Shown: positions 32,899 to 41,350 of the stretch, in pieces | How positions within the stretch are numbered: position 1 is the first letter of the stretch | How the letters are laid out: each line of letters begins with the position of its first letter | NCBI RefSeq assembly: GCF_000160575.1 | Contig: NZ_GG697130.1 | Location: 42,889-106,888 of the forward strand | DNA length: 64,000 nt | Source: Weissella paramesenteroides ATCC 33313 | GTDB lineage: Bacteria; Bacillota; Bacilli; Lactobacillales; Lactobacillaceae | Reading direction: 5' to 3' | Notes under the pieces: generated by a model | Databases searched by the model: none | What the model was told of the DNA's origin: nothing | What the model saw: only the letters and a program-made list of their open reading frames with translations | Made by a program: the position numbers and the translations under genes

Positions 32899-34557
32899 GT
32901 GGATTTCTATAGGTTTTTGAAAAACAAAATAAATTATATTGATGTTATATTAGTTTTTGGCTTAGCTATTATTTCGACAATCATTCCATTTTTAAGCCAT
33001 TTCTATAACATTTCTCCAGATGGTATTTATCATCTTGCTCGATTTCAATCTATCGCAGATTCATTAAAAAACAATGAATTACCTAATACTCTTAATTTTA
33101 AATATATCTCACAAAATTCAGCTGCCGGTGTCGCTATTAATTCATTATATCCGTGGTTAACGGGATTAATATTCATAATTCCTAATTTATTTTTTCAAAA
33201 TCCTATGTGGGGATTAGCAGCTGGTTTTTTAATATTAAATATAATTACAATATTAACTATAAAATCACTTATTAGTTATGTTTCATCAAACAGATTATTC
33301 ATATATACCGGAATAATAATTTATCAATTTAACAACTACCACTTTATAGATATGTATTCCCGATCTGCAATTGGTGAAGCAATAGCGTATGCTTTTTTGC
33401 CTTTGGTAGTACTAGGATTATTACAAGTAAATGATTATAGAAAAAGTGGTTTTTTAACTCTTGGATTAAGCATGGGGCTATTGATTAATACTCATATAAT
33501 TTCTTTTATATTTGGTATTATCATGATTTTATTTAATATATCGTATAGATGTGTAACAAAAAAAATTAAACTACATGACCTAATCGAAATATGTAAAGCA
33601 GGTATCGTTGGACTACTAATTGGCTTGTATTCAATATATAATCTACTTTCTATTTACTTATCAAATAAAATTGTTGAACCATTTAAAGCAATAAAAATGG
33701 TTGATATGAACACCATGTTAACAACATTACTTAACAATGATATTAAATCTGAGAATTCAATAGGCTGGAATCTAGGTTTGCCAGTAACAATTTTACTAAT
33801 TTTCTTGCTAATTATTGCATATAAAAACAATAATAATTCAGATTGGAAAAAATGGATTATTGGTGCCGGTGTTAGTTATCTATTAATATTCAATTGGTGG
33901 CCTATACAGAAACTGGTAAACACACCATTAGGTATTATTCAATTCTATGGTAGGTTTCTTGTGGTGATTAGCCTATTAATCAGTGTTGGGTATGTTTTAT
34001 TTTTAAATCACAGTCAAATAAATAGAAAAAAATTAATTTTACTGAATATAATCATTATGGTATTTTCCTTATCTGCTGTTTATCAAAATCACTATGATTA
34101 TTGGACTTATCGCAGATCATTAACCTCAAGCAATTACTATTCAACTTTAGAAAATGGATATACTTTTAACGATTATTTACCAACCACAAAATCTAAAAAG
34201 AATATCAGTGTATTAAAAACGAATATCACATCACCCAGACGAAAAGTACAAACCAATGACAGTATCACATTTAAATTTGATATAAATAAAAAACAAATAA
34301 TCTCATTACCGGTAGTTATGTATGTGGGGAAAAAATATGATGTATGGGTAAATAATCATAAATCACAGAGCTTATCCTCAAGTTTGCTTAAAGTAAAGGC
34401 AAAAAAAGGCAGTAACATCGTAAAAGTAGTGTCTGTTGAAAATAATAATAAATTATTGTTATTCCTTTCAATTATCAGTTTTATCGCATGTAGTATGTAT
34501 CTAGCATTTGTAAATCATCAAATATCTTTCAATGATAAAATAAAAACATCTAAATAA
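32899..34557 (+). CDS. Polytopic membrane protein, PTPS-related/YfhO-like (GT-C type glycosyltransferase fold)
   Basis: 552 residues with about ten or more transmembrane helices, an early acidic loop (SPDGIYHLARFQS) where GT-C enzymes place catalytic residues, and a C-terminal beta-rich extracellular domain before a last helix. It resembles the 6-pyruvoyl-tetrahydropterin synthase-related membrane proteins and YfhO, linked to sugar addition on wall or lipoteichoic acids. Start is GTG 8 bases after GGAGGT. It lies on the plus strand against the surrounding genes, is AT-rich and has its own terminator: a moron that may alter the cell surface. Confidence 0.7.
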   Translation: MDFYRFLKNKINYIDVILVFGLAIISTIIPFLSHFYNISPDGIYHLARFQSIADSLKNNELPNTLNFKYISQNSAAGVAINSLYPWLTGLIFIIPNLFFQNPMWGLAAGFLILNIITILTIKSLISYVSSNRLFIYTGIIIYQFNNYHFIDMYSRSAIGEAIAYAFLPLVVLGLLQVNDYRKSGFLTLGLSMGLLINTHIISFIFGIIMILFNISYRCVTKKIKLHDLIEICKAGIVGLLIGLYSIYNLLSIYLSNKIVEPFKAIKMVDMNTMLTTLLNNDIKSENSIGWNLGLPVTILLIFLLIIAYKNNNNSDWKKWIIGAGVSYLLIFNWWPIQKLVNTPLGIIQFYGRFLVVISLLISVGYVLFLNHSQINRKKLILLNIIIMVFSLSAVYQNHYDYWTYRRSLTSSNYYSTLENGYTFNDYLPTTKSKKNISVLKTNITSPRRKVQTNDSITFKFDINKKQIISLPVVMYVGKKYDVWVNNHKSQSLSSSLLKVKAKKGSNIVKVVSVENNNKLLLFLSIISFIACSMYLAFVNHQISFNDKIKTSK

Positions 34558-34567
34558 TTCGAATCAA

Positions 34568-34608
34568 ATCCCAAAAGTTTGCAAAATTAAAAACTTTTGG
34601 GATTTTAC
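34568..34608 (+). terminator. Terminator of the polytopic membrane protein gene
   Basis: A 13-bp stem (ATCCCAAAAGTTT with AAACTTTTGGGAT), followed by TTTTA. Confidence 0.75.
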
Positions 34609-34632
34609 TACGCCTTCAAAAATCAGATATCT

Positions 34633-34670
34633 TGCAAAATAAAAGTCGCTACATTTCTGCAACGACTAAT
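34633..34670 (-). terminator. Terminator of the fRMsr gene
   Basis: AGTCGTTGC pairs with GTAGCGACT (with wobble), then TTTTATTTTGC on the minus strand. Confidence 0.65.
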
Positions 34671-34716
34671 CATTTTAATATTTACTTTTAAACTAATGGT
34701 ATCAAAACCAGAGTCG

Positions 34717-35172
34717 TTAGACGTGTTCTGATAATACTACAGCTAATTCTTCAATTTCTTCTTGTTCAACACTGCTAAAACGATCTAATGACGGTGAATC
34801 AATATCAATAACACCATAAATTTCGTCATTTTTAAAAAGGGGAACTACTAACTCTGACTTGCTATTTGCATCACACGCAATATGACCAGCGAACTCATGA
34901 ACATCCGGAACAATGATACTTGTTTTTTTCTCAAAAGCTGTTCCTACTACTCCTGATCCTGGTTTAATATGCATGCATGCAACATTACCTTGAAATGGTC
35001 CTAAATCTAACTCGTTAGTTTCAGAATTATAGATATAAAATCCTGCCCAATTAACATTTTCATAACTTTGAAAAATCAAGGCAGATGCATTGGCAAGGTT
35101 GGTAACGACATTATTTTCTTCTTCTAGAAGTGACTCTAGTTGCTTGGCTACTAAACTTTTAACATTAATCAT
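34717..35172 (-). CDS. msrC: Free methionine-(R)-sulfoxide reductase (GAF domain)
   Basis: 151 residues, a single GAF domain with the fRMsr signature: QGNVACMHI (C66) and GHIACDANSKSE (C100). These correspond to C84 and C118 of E. coli fRMsr (YebR); the third cysteine site (GVCG) is GVVG here. The family reduces free methionine-R-sulfoxide with thioredoxin. Start at 35172 has GAGGA upstream. It is a typical host metabolic gene, yet lies between the phage late regulator and the early genes. Confidence 0.88.
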   Translation of the reverse strand: MINVKSLVAKQLESLLEEENNVVTNLANASALIFQSYENVNWAGFYIYNSETNELDLGPFQGNVACMHIKPGSGVVGTAFEKKTSIIVPDVHEFAGHIACDANSKSELVVPLFKNDEIYGVIDIDSPSLDRFSSVEQEEIEELAVVLSEHV

Positions 35173-35239
35173 AAAAATCCTCTTTCTCATTTATACGAAA
35201 ATTCTAACATACATTGATAATTTGCATATCAACTATTCA

Positions 35240-35935
35240 TCACTTATTGCCTCGCCAAATACTCCAAAAACGTCCGTATACAGCCGTTGCTAGGTAGAAA
35301 CTCATAGTTAGTAGCATAGGCAAAGAACTTGCTGAATAGCCTGCAAATAGTGCTGACACCCATAAGGCAATATTGACAAAGTCAGACAATAACCAAAGCG
35401 TGTAACTATCCCCGTATCCTTTGAAAACATACAAACTAGCAGTTGCTCCAATAATCAACACAATACTGTCCCATAGTGGATTGCTGTCTCCTAGCGCTGT
35501 ATATGCCATCATCATGGGATACCAAGCGATTAAGATAAAGCCTAATGTCAATATCCAACCTGTCTTGCTTAAGAACTTCACACCGTTCTCAATCTTATGT
35601 CCCCATGTTTTCCAAGTGAATATAAGTGGCAAATCAATTAATGCAATAAATACCAACTGATCTAGCACACTAGCATAATGTCCTGCCGTCCAATTGATAT
35701 AGATGAATCCAATTGCACTGATTAGTCCTAGCAGTCCATTAATTGGCTTACCAATCATCATGTAAACTGTACATGCTGAACCTACCAGTGTTGCGACCAG
35801 TGTAATTGTTGATAGTCCTGTAATAGGTGCCGATAGATAGAACGCCAACTGTACTCCAATGATGAATGCCAGCATGATTCCACCAGCTGTATTAATACTT
35901 CTTAACTCTTTCCCTAACCACTTTAAATAACTCAT
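35240..35935 (-). CDS. pnuC: PnuC-family nicotinamide riboside/mononucleotide transporter
   Basis: 231 residues, seven or so hydrophobic helices. The conserved C-terminal block WLLSDFVNIALWVSALF and the central IDLPLIFTWKTW segment match PnuC. Members import nicotinamide riboside by facilitated diffusion, feeding NAD synthesis. GAGGAT precedes the ATG and a promoter is visible at 35994-36023. It is followed by the fRMsr gene after 67 bases, so the two may be co-transcribed. Phage pnuC genes are known, but are mostly seen in large phages. Confidence 0.93.
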   Translation of the reverse strand: MSYLKWLGKELRSINTAGGIMLAFIIGVQLAFYLSAPITGLSTITLVATLVGSACTVYMMIGKPINGLLGLISAIGFIYINWTAGHYASVLDQLVFIALIDLPLIFTWKTWGHKIENGVKFLSKTGWILTLGFILIAWYPMMMAYTALGDSNPLWDSIVLIIGATASLYVFKGYGDSYTLWLLSDFVNIALWVSALFAGYSASSLPMLLTMSFYLATAVYGRFWSIWRGNK

Positions 35936-35993
35936 TGATCCATCCTCTTTTTCAATTAATTTAACTATAACTAATTTTTAAACCGCACCTACC

Positions 35994-36023
35994 ACAATAC
36001 CTTAATTGTTACTAATTTTTCAA
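35994..36023 (-). promoter_or_regulatory. Candidate pnuC promoter
   Basis: TTGAAA (36018-36023), an 18-base spacer and TATTGT (35994-35999) on the minus strand. Two TTAGTAAC words flank the -35, about 35 bases apart, and could be operator sites. Confidence 0.45.
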
Positions 36024-36059
36024 GAAATATTTTTAAGAGTTACTAAGCTTTATCCACCA

Positions 36060-36245
36060 TTAGCCTTCCTCCTGACCGTTTGCAGCTAAATCAAACGCTA
36101 CTGGTACAAATCCGTAATTATCGCCATAAATTATCGTACGTTTGTCTAACAAATTTGTTGCTTCTTCAGCTGTCATGTGTACATCTTGATGAATTGAATG
36201 TAACTGACCATGTTCCACGAAAGCTGCACTATAAAATCTAATCAT
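36060..36245 (-). CDS. Small hypothetical early phage protein
   Basis: 61 residues, acidic, starting MIRFYSAAF. It has GAGGTGG upstream and its start overlaps the stop of the DUF1642 gene. It is the last gene of the early operon. No family recognised. Confidence 0.6.
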   Translation of the reverse strand: MIRFYSAAFVEHGQLHSIHQDVHMTAEEATNLLDKRTIIYGDNYGFVPVAFDLAANGQEEG

Positions 36246-36871
36246 TAGTCCACCTCTGCTTGAACCACTTCCTGATGAGCATTAGCCCAACTCTCAGCTT
36301 CTTCACGGGTATCAAAATAGGTAGCCCAATTATAGTCAAATTCTACAGATGCATTAGTTAATTCAGATGAACTAATAACCAATCGAACATAGGAATGCCT
36401 GTTATTATTGCCTATCTCTTTACTTCGCACAACCCACTTCTTAGGTTTCTCAACTTCGAATACATCTTCGCCGTTTACCCAACGAAGGATTGCGATTAGG
36501 CGGTTATTGTTTTCCTCATCTGGCACTTCATCATCTCCCCACCACATAGATACAGTTTCTGGTAGGTTTTTGAGGTTGACCCAACCGACTAAAGGCTTAT
36601 ATTCGTAATCATTTGAATCTAAAGTATCTTTCCACTCCTTTAACTCATTCATAAACTCCTGTGACACCACATATTTCTCGCTCATCTGCTCTTCCTTTCG
36701 TACGTCATATACGATTTCTTCATCTTTCTCCACCTCTACATATTCTTTTTTTGAATATTTTTCAAGTTGTTTTACTGGTATCCTTAAGAATTCCTTCTCA
36801 TTAAACAACACATATCCTTTTCCAACGATAAAAGATACATTATCTGGTAAATCAACTACATATTTAGTCAT
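36245..36871 (-). CDS. DUF1642 family early phage protein
   Basis: 208 residues. The C-terminal half with KPKKWVVRS, YVRLVI and FDTREEAESWANAHQ matches the DUF1642 pattern seen in early regions of lactic acid bacterial phages. Function unknown. The gene overlaps its upstream neighbour by 1 base and its downstream one by 1 base. Confidence 0.75.
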   Translation of the reverse strand: MTKYVVDLPDNVSFIVGKGYVLFNEKEFLRIPVKQLEKYSKKEYVEVEKDEEIVYDVRKEEQMSEKYVVSQEFMNELKEWKDTLDSNDYEYKPLVGWVNLKNLPETVSMWWGDDEVPDEENNNRLIAILRWVNGEDVFEVEKPKKWVVRSKEIGNNNRHSYVRLVISSSELTNASVEFDYNWATYFDTREEAESWANAHQEVVQAEVD

Positions 36872-37116
36872 TAGTAGCCCCTCTTGTTTTTAATTTCATT
36901 CAATGCTGCAACGATATCTTCTTTTTTTGAAGTGGTATTTATACATGGTTCATCGATAAAAATATTTTGTTCTCCAATCCATTTGATTGGATGTAGATCG
37001 TATGTGTTTGTTGGTCGGTAGTAAGTAACCAATGCACCATATCCATTTCCAAAACGATACTTTTTCTGTTCCAATTGTTCAGGTACTAAATATTTATCAA
37101 ATTCTTTCATTTTCAT
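36871..37116 (-). CDS. Hypothetical early phage protein
   Basis: 81 residues, soluble, with YRPTNTYDLHPIKWIGE in the middle and a basic tail. It lies between the RusA-like and DUF1642 genes with a one-base overlap downstream. No family recognised. Confidence 0.6.
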   Translation of the reverse strand: MKMKEFDKYLVPEQLEQKKYRFGNGYGALVTYYRPTNTYDLHPIKWIGEQNIFIDEPCINTTSKKEDIVAALNEIKNKRGY

Positions 37117-37153
37117 ACGGGCTCACAGTCTTTCCACCCTCGGCTGTTTGTTG

Positions 37154-37591
37154 TTAGTTCTCCCAATTTATTTCGACTCGGGGGTTATCTTTATCAATGC
37201 CTCTAAAATCGTCATACGTCGCCACCACGAAGTTTAAATTGTCGTTTGGCATAAATACCTGTCCACGAACTGAACTTGCCTGAAAGGCGTCAAAAATAAA
37301 CTTATGCGTAAACGTCCAGTTGTCTAAATCCGTGCGTCTGTCTGGCAAGTACCAGTCAAACTTAAATTTAGTCTTTGCTCCAATCGGAGCTAGTCCATCG
37401 ACCATTGCTTGGTCAACTAGTGGCATGATTTTCGCTTGAATTTGATGCTTGCGCTTGTTGGCAATCATTCGCCCAGCACGCATACCATGGATCATGATCC
37501 AATTGTTTAATGTCATTTTGACTAACCGCATCTTGCCTTGCTTTTTCATTGGCAAAATAAATGCAGTTAGTGGAATCACTATCTCTGTCAT
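37154..37591 (-). CDS. RusA-like Holliday junction resolvase
   Basis: 145 residues. The RRTDLDNWTFTHKFIFDAFQ segment gives the D-x-DN motif and the later MPNDNLNFV the second acidic pair expected of RusA. RusA cuts four-way junctions in replicating phage DNA. The start overlaps the stop of the DnaD-domain gene. Confidence 0.82.
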   Translation of the reverse strand: MTEIVIPLTAFILPMKKQGKMRLVKMTLNNWIMIHGMRAGRMIANKRKHQIQAKIMPLVDQAMVDGLAPIGAKTKFKFDWYLPDRRTDLDNWTFTHKFIFDAFQASSVRGQVFMPNDNLNFVVATYDDFRGIDKDNPRVEINWEN

Positions 37592-38127
37592 TAAAACCTC
37601 TTTAATACCTGATTGCCATTGGCTGTCAATCCTGTTTTGGGTTTACTATCCAATCGCTCTGCACGAGTTTTTCTTAAATTAATCAATATGTCATGAGTCC
37701 CTTTCGCCATATCTTCAGCGTTTTTGTACCCTAAACTTATTGCTAATTGTTCATTTTGCTGTAAAACTTCATCGCTTTTAGGTTGTAATATTTTGCTTTC
37801 CTGTTTCAATGGACGGCCATAATAACTTTTAGGTTGTGTCTGTTGGGATTCTTGTTCATACTTACCTATTGCTTCAACAGTTGTTAAACCCAATTGAATC
37901 CATTGATTAGCAATATTACTAACTGCCCATTGCGTTTTAGCTCCGTTCATCGCTGCTTTACGAATGGCTAAAATAAATATGCCGTTAGCTTCTTTTTCAT
38001 CGTCCGCATTATGTGCTAATTGATTATAAATATCTTGAATGTCGTTATACGTAAAGCCATTAATTTTAATGCCCGCTTTTTGCCATTCCGTCATAATTTG
38101 TTTCTGATTAATCATTTTATTCACCAT
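37591..38127 (-). CDS. DnaD C-terminal-domain replication protein
   Basis: 178 residues (or 174 from an ATG at 38115). The first 85 residues, with EWQKAGIKINGFTYNDIQDI and NQWIQLGLTTVEAI, match the DnaB_2/DnaD C-terminal domain used for helicase loading. No winged-helix part is attached; that part is the separate ORF at 38214-38630. No good ribosome site is visible, so expression may depend on coupling. A stop at 38146 in this frame excludes a simple longer reading. Confidence 0.7.
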   Translation of the reverse strand: MVNKMINQKQIMTEWQKAGIKINGFTYNDIQDIYNQLAHNADDEKEANGIFILAIRKAAMNGAKTQWAVSNIANQWIQLGLTTVEAIGKYEQESQQTQPKSYYGRPLKQESKILQPKSDEVLQQNEQLAISLGYKNAEDMAKGTHDILINLRKTRAERLDSKPKTGLTANGNQVLKRF

Positions 38128-38129
38128 TT

Positions 38130-38232
38130 TTGCTTGCTTGAGTGGTTAAAATTGGTTCTCCACTGAGATGATAGCGGATGCAAGCAAGCAAGCGCCCTTA
38201 CCTAACTTAACTCTTACCTATCCTTACCTAAC
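38130..38232. repeat. Iteron and inverted repeat between the split replication ORFs, candidate origin
   Basis: Three CTTACCTAAC/CTTACCTATC decamers (38197-38206, 38213-38222, 38223-38232) lie next to an 11-bp inverted repeat TTGCTTGCTTG (38130-38140) / CAAGCAAGCAA (38181-38191). Many phages place the origin in or next to the replisome-organiser gene. Confidence 0.5.
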
Positions 38233-38630
38233 CTAACCTGGGTCTCCCTTTGGTCAACCATTGGTAAACCATCAATTATTGGTCCGTTAATTTGATATTT
38301 GCCAGTCTCATCAAGTCCAAGTTGTTCACGTTCGTTTTTATATATTGTTTCGGCATATCTATCTTTTCTAATGTAATTATGGATACGCCAATCACGAACA
38401 ACGACAATCCCTGATTTTTCAAAAGGGATAATTAACTGTTTGGCAATTAACAACTTTTCATCATCGTTAGAAGCCCCAACCATGCGCTTAATTGTGTTGA
38501 TATTTCCAATAAACCCATCATCATCTGCATGCATATTCAAGTGAAAATACAACGCTTGCGCTGATAATGGCATATCCAAAAATATATCTGTATCAGTTAC
38601 TTTCTTACTAAACATTCTGCGTTGTGCCAT
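38214..38630 (-). CDS. Replisome organiser N-terminal domain protein
   Basis: 138 residues. It begins MAQRRMFSKKVTDTDIFLDM and continues as the winged-helix DNA-binding domain of phage replisome organisers. Full-length relatives run to 250-300 residues with a DnaD domain; here translation ends in VRLGKDR inside the iterons and the DnaD part follows as another ORF. AGGAGG precedes the start. Confidence 0.8.
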   Translation of the reverse strand: MAQRRMFSKKVTDTDIFLDMPLSAQALYFHLNMHADDDGFIGNINTIKRMVGASNDDEKLLIAKQLIIPFEKSGIVVVRDWRIHNYIRKDRYAETIYKNEREQLGLDETGKYQINGPIIDGLPMVDQRETQVRLGKDR

Positions 38631-38638
38631 ACTGCCTC

Positions 38639-39193
38639 CTAGAATGGTAATTGATCTTCAAAATTCTGATCGTTACCATACATTTGACCAGGGGTAAATC
38701 CAGTCTGTTGTTGTCTTGGTTGTGACTGATTTTGTGGCTTGTTTTGGTAATTGCTTTGGTTACCTTGATTGAAGTTATTACCCTGATTAAAATTACCTTG
38801 TGGTGCCTGTTGCTGATTGAAGTTATTTTGTTGTGGTTGACTAGCCCCGCCTTGCTTACGTTGATCAGTCACTTCCTTGCTTTCTAATAGCGAGAAATTA
38901 TTAACGACAACTTCGGTAACGAATACTTTTTGCCCTTGCTGGTTATCATAGCTACGTGTTTGTAGTCGTCCCTCAATACCAACCAACGAACCCTTAGCCG
39001 TCATATTTGCCATGTTTTCAGCGCTCTTACGCCAAATAACAAAATTAATAAAGTCGCTACCTCGTTCTCCATTAGCGTCAGTATATGAGCGTTCAACTGC
39101 CACTGTTGCACTAGCTACGGCTGTACCTGACGTGGTATATTTCAACTCCATATCTTTAGTTAGTCTGCCAGTTACTACGACGTTGTTTATCAT
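38639..39193 (-). CDS. ssb: Single-stranded DNA-binding protein
   Basis: 184 residues. An OB-fold domain (MINNVVVTGRLTKD ... about 1-110), a Q/N-rich flexible linker and a C-terminal acidic tip FEDQLPF that recruits replication partners. GGAGG precedes the ATG, and the gene overlaps the HNH gene by 38 bases. It coats ssDNA for phage replication and ERF recombination. Confidence 0.95.
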   Translation of the reverse strand: MINNVVVTGRLTKDMELKYTTSGTAVASATVAVERSYTDANGERGSDFINFVIWRKSAENMANMTAKGSLVGIEGRLQTRSYDNQQGQKVFVTEVVVNNFSLLESKEVTDQRKQGGASQPQQNNFNQQQAPQGNFNQGNNFNQGNQSNYQNKPQNQSQPRQQQTGFTPGQMYGNDQNFEDQLPF

Positions 39194-39866
39194 CGATTTC
39201 CTCCATTCGTTTGTAGGTCATTATGCCTAGCTGATTTAATGTTTGTGGATCTAATAAAATCCCCTTAACGTGATACTTCTCTTTGAATGTTGGCCAACCT
39301 AGTTTGTGGGCCTCTTGATGATGTTCACGACATAAAGCAATGAGATGCTTTTGCCGATGGTCAACTAAATTACGGTCATTACCCATGCCAACTGTGTCGA
39401 GATGATGAACATCAGCGTGCTTGCCACAAATAACACATGACCGATATTTCAACGATTGATACATATACATATCCAAATCATCTTGATAAGTAAGTCCGCT
39501 ATGTGACATTGGTATGTGGTTTCTTATCGCATAATCAAGTAAGAATGTGATAAATTCCCTTGCAGTTGTCATCTCAGCATTAGCAAAACTGAAATATGGT
39601 GTCCCAGTTTCAGCGGTGAAATAGTATTTCAACCATTCCTTACACTCTTCTGGTACATACCCTGACCACCTAGCAATTTCACCAATAATCGCATAAGCCT
39701 TTTTGCGTTGAACATTGCTCAAATGTCGTTCATCTTGTACATTAACCACAACCTGTGGTTGGTCTTCGGTAGTAAACAGGGACAAGCTTGCCAGCTCTTC
39801 ACGGCTTTCAAGCGTGACCGCTATTTGATTACCTTTAATCGCTGTAATTCGTCCCCAAAGTTCCAT
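39156..39866 (-). CDS. HNH nuclease (HNHc_6-type)
   Basis: 236 residues. The C-terminal HNH motif has CVICG, ADVHHLD and LCREHHQEAHKLG, with zinc-binding cysteines. The N-terminal 130 residues match the putative HNHc nuclease family associated with phage recombination genes. It lies between ERF and SSB. Likely a structure- or junction-processing nuclease of phage recombination; activity is inferred. Confidence 0.85.
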   Translation of the reverse strand: MELWGRITAIKGNQIAVTLESREELASLSLFTTEDQPQVVVNVQDERHLSNVQRKKAYAIIGEIARWSGYVPEECKEWLKYYFTAETGTPYFSFANAEMTTAREFITFLLDYAIRNHIPMSHSGLTYQDDLDMYMYQSLKYRSCVICGKHADVHHLDTVGMGNDRNLVDHRQKHLIALCREHHQEAHKLGWPTFKEKYHVKGILLDPQTLNQLGIMTYKRMEEIDDKQRRSNWQTN

Positions 39867-40507
39867 TACTTAATACCTGCGTCATTGATTGCGAATATTG
39901 CGGCACCAGCTAATACAGAAGCCTGTGCTGCTGTTAATTTATCCAAATCAGAATTATTATTATGTTTTTCTGTCATATTTGATGTGGCAAAAATTTGTGG
40001 TAATTTTTCCTTTGGTACTTCTTTCAATTTTTCCTTAAGCTTGGCAATAATTGCCTTGCGCATATTTTCTTGATTAATTTGTTCCTGCTTCAAAGCTGTG
40101 ATTGCCTGTCCGTCGTCATCATCATCAGCCACTACTCCGAATGCGGCTGACAAGCTTCCACGTTTAGCATAAGTCAGGTTTGCTAGCGTTTGTGCTGGCG
40201 TAGATCCTTGCTCATACGTAACACCATCAATATGGAGCGTTTCTCCTGATGAGTGAATAATATTTGTAATAACCTGATGTGTAATTTTCCCATTTGCTGT
40301 TAACTCAGTACTAGTCGACTGATTATAGGTAAGTGGCACCTCCGCAGCTTTAATCGCTGACCTTACTGCACGGTCAATGTCATCAAGCCCTGCGTATGGT
40401 CCAAAGTGACCTTGCTTTGTTTTAGCGGGTTGAACTAAGCTCAACTGCATTTTTACTAAATCTTCATTTAATTCTGGTGTTGGTTGCCATTCTATTGATT
40501 TGTTCAT
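39866..40507 (-). CDS. ERF-family single-strand annealing protein
   Basis: 213 residues. The core GPYAGLDDIDRAVRSAI and the hallmark end motif YAKRGSLSAAFGV followed by DDDDDG identify ERF recombinases. The C-terminal part is a helical linker. ERF anneals homologous ssDNA for RecA-independent recombination with SSB. GGAGG lies upstream, and it overlaps both neighbours by one to four bases. Confidence 0.92.
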   Translation of the reverse strand: MNKSIEWQPTPELNEDLVKMQLSLVQPAKTKQGHFGPYAGLDDIDRAVRSAIKAAEVPLTYNQSTSTELTANGKITHQVITNIIHSSGETLHIDGVTYEQGSTPAQTLANLTYAKRGSLSAAFGVVADDDDDGQAITALKQEQINQENMRKAIIAKLKEKLKEVPKEKLPQIFATSNMTEKHNNNSDLDKLTAAQASVLAGAAIFAINDAGIK

Positions 40508-40692
40508 TGTCGTTCCTCCGTATCAACTCGAATGCTGTTATCTTTGATGTAGCGTTCAAATTCCTCAGGTTTCAAATACCGTCCTGATTCAATTTCTCTC
40601 ACATCAAGTTCGCCTAACTCGATCTCTTCGCCGTATATGGTGTATCCCCAGGGCAATTCGTCTTCTGGTGGGTCTATTAAATCATTTGGCAT
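40504..40692 (-). CDS. Small acidic hypothetical phage protein
   Basis: 62 residues with many D and E. AAGGAG precedes the ATG and the stop overlaps the ERF start. No family recognised. Confidence 0.6.
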   Translation of the reverse strand: MPNDLIDPPEDELPWGYTIYGEEIELGELDVREIESGRYLKPEEFERYIKDNSIRVDTEERQ

Positions 40693-40757
40693 GTTGTACT
40701 CCTTGTGTTAAATTAGAAGGGTAATAGCAATTACATTTTGTTTACCCGAACACCTAG

Positions 40758-40964
40758 TCACTCCACATGATTAGGTGTTTTTTCGTGTCCGATTAAGTAA
40801 TCAACTGATACATCAAAGTAATCAGCTAATTTAATTAACATATCTATACGTGGTTCACGTTCGCCACGTTCATATCCAGCGTATGTAGAACCGGGTATGT
40901 TCAGTTCTTTAGCTGCTTCTTGTTGTTGCATTCCCTTACCTTTGCGCAATTCTTTTAATCTCAT
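40758..40964 (-). CDS. XRE-family helix-turn-helix regulator
   Basis: 68 residues, essentially one HTH_3 domain: GKGMQQQEAAKELNIPGSTY, then YERGEREP and DYLIGHE. A second Cro-like protein within the early operon. It is probably a minor transcription regulator of early genes. GGGGGTG lies upstream. Confidence 0.88.
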   Translation of the reverse strand: MRLKELRKGKGMQQQEAAKELNIPGSTYAGYERGEREPRIDMLIKLADYFDVSVDYLIGHEKTPNHVE

Positions 40965-40967
40965 TTC

Positions 40968-41327
40968 TCACACCCCCTGTTCTGCTCTCCACTTGTATTC
41001 GTACATCAATCCCTTGAGCGTAAGTGGTGAAACACCTGTTTTTTCAGATACTTTTTTATACAACTCTTTGAGTTCGTTACCTCGTGCATCGGGTTGCTTA
41101 TCACGATATGACTTAAAAATTTTGTAATTAGCTTCCCACTTTTGATGTATTTTTTTATCGTTCCTGCGTGATTTTGCTATGGCATTTTCTTTTTTCCAGC
41201 TTAATGTAACGTATCCATTTTTAAGTTGTGATTCATTACCGACTGGTAGCTTCACTAAATCTTTTGATTTTGAAAAACCATGATGTAAGTTGCCTACACC
41301 TGTTGATCCGATGTCATAATCTGCCAT
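40968..41327 (-). CDS. Hypothetical early phage protein, possibly DNA-binding
   Basis: 119 residues from the ATG at 41327 (GAAAGGAA upstream). Basic, with SRRNDKKIHQKWEANY and a C-terminal helix pair (EKTGVSPLTLKGLMYEYKW) that could be a helix-turn-helix. No family is confidently recognised. The gene lies between two XRE regulators. Confidence 0.6.
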   Translation of the reverse strand: MADYDIGSTGVGNLHHGFSKSKDLVKLPVGNESQLKNGYVTLSWKKENAIAKSRRNDKKIHQKWEANYKIFKSYRDKQPDARGNELKELYKKVSEKTGVSPLTLKGLMYEYKWRAEQGV

Positions 41328-41350
41328 GTTGTTTCCTTTCTGTTGACCGC

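Noticed and set aside
35936..36059. Riboswitch upstream of pnuC
   Set aside because: The leader is short and AT-rich; I see a promoter and two TTAGTAAC words but no known riboswitch fold.
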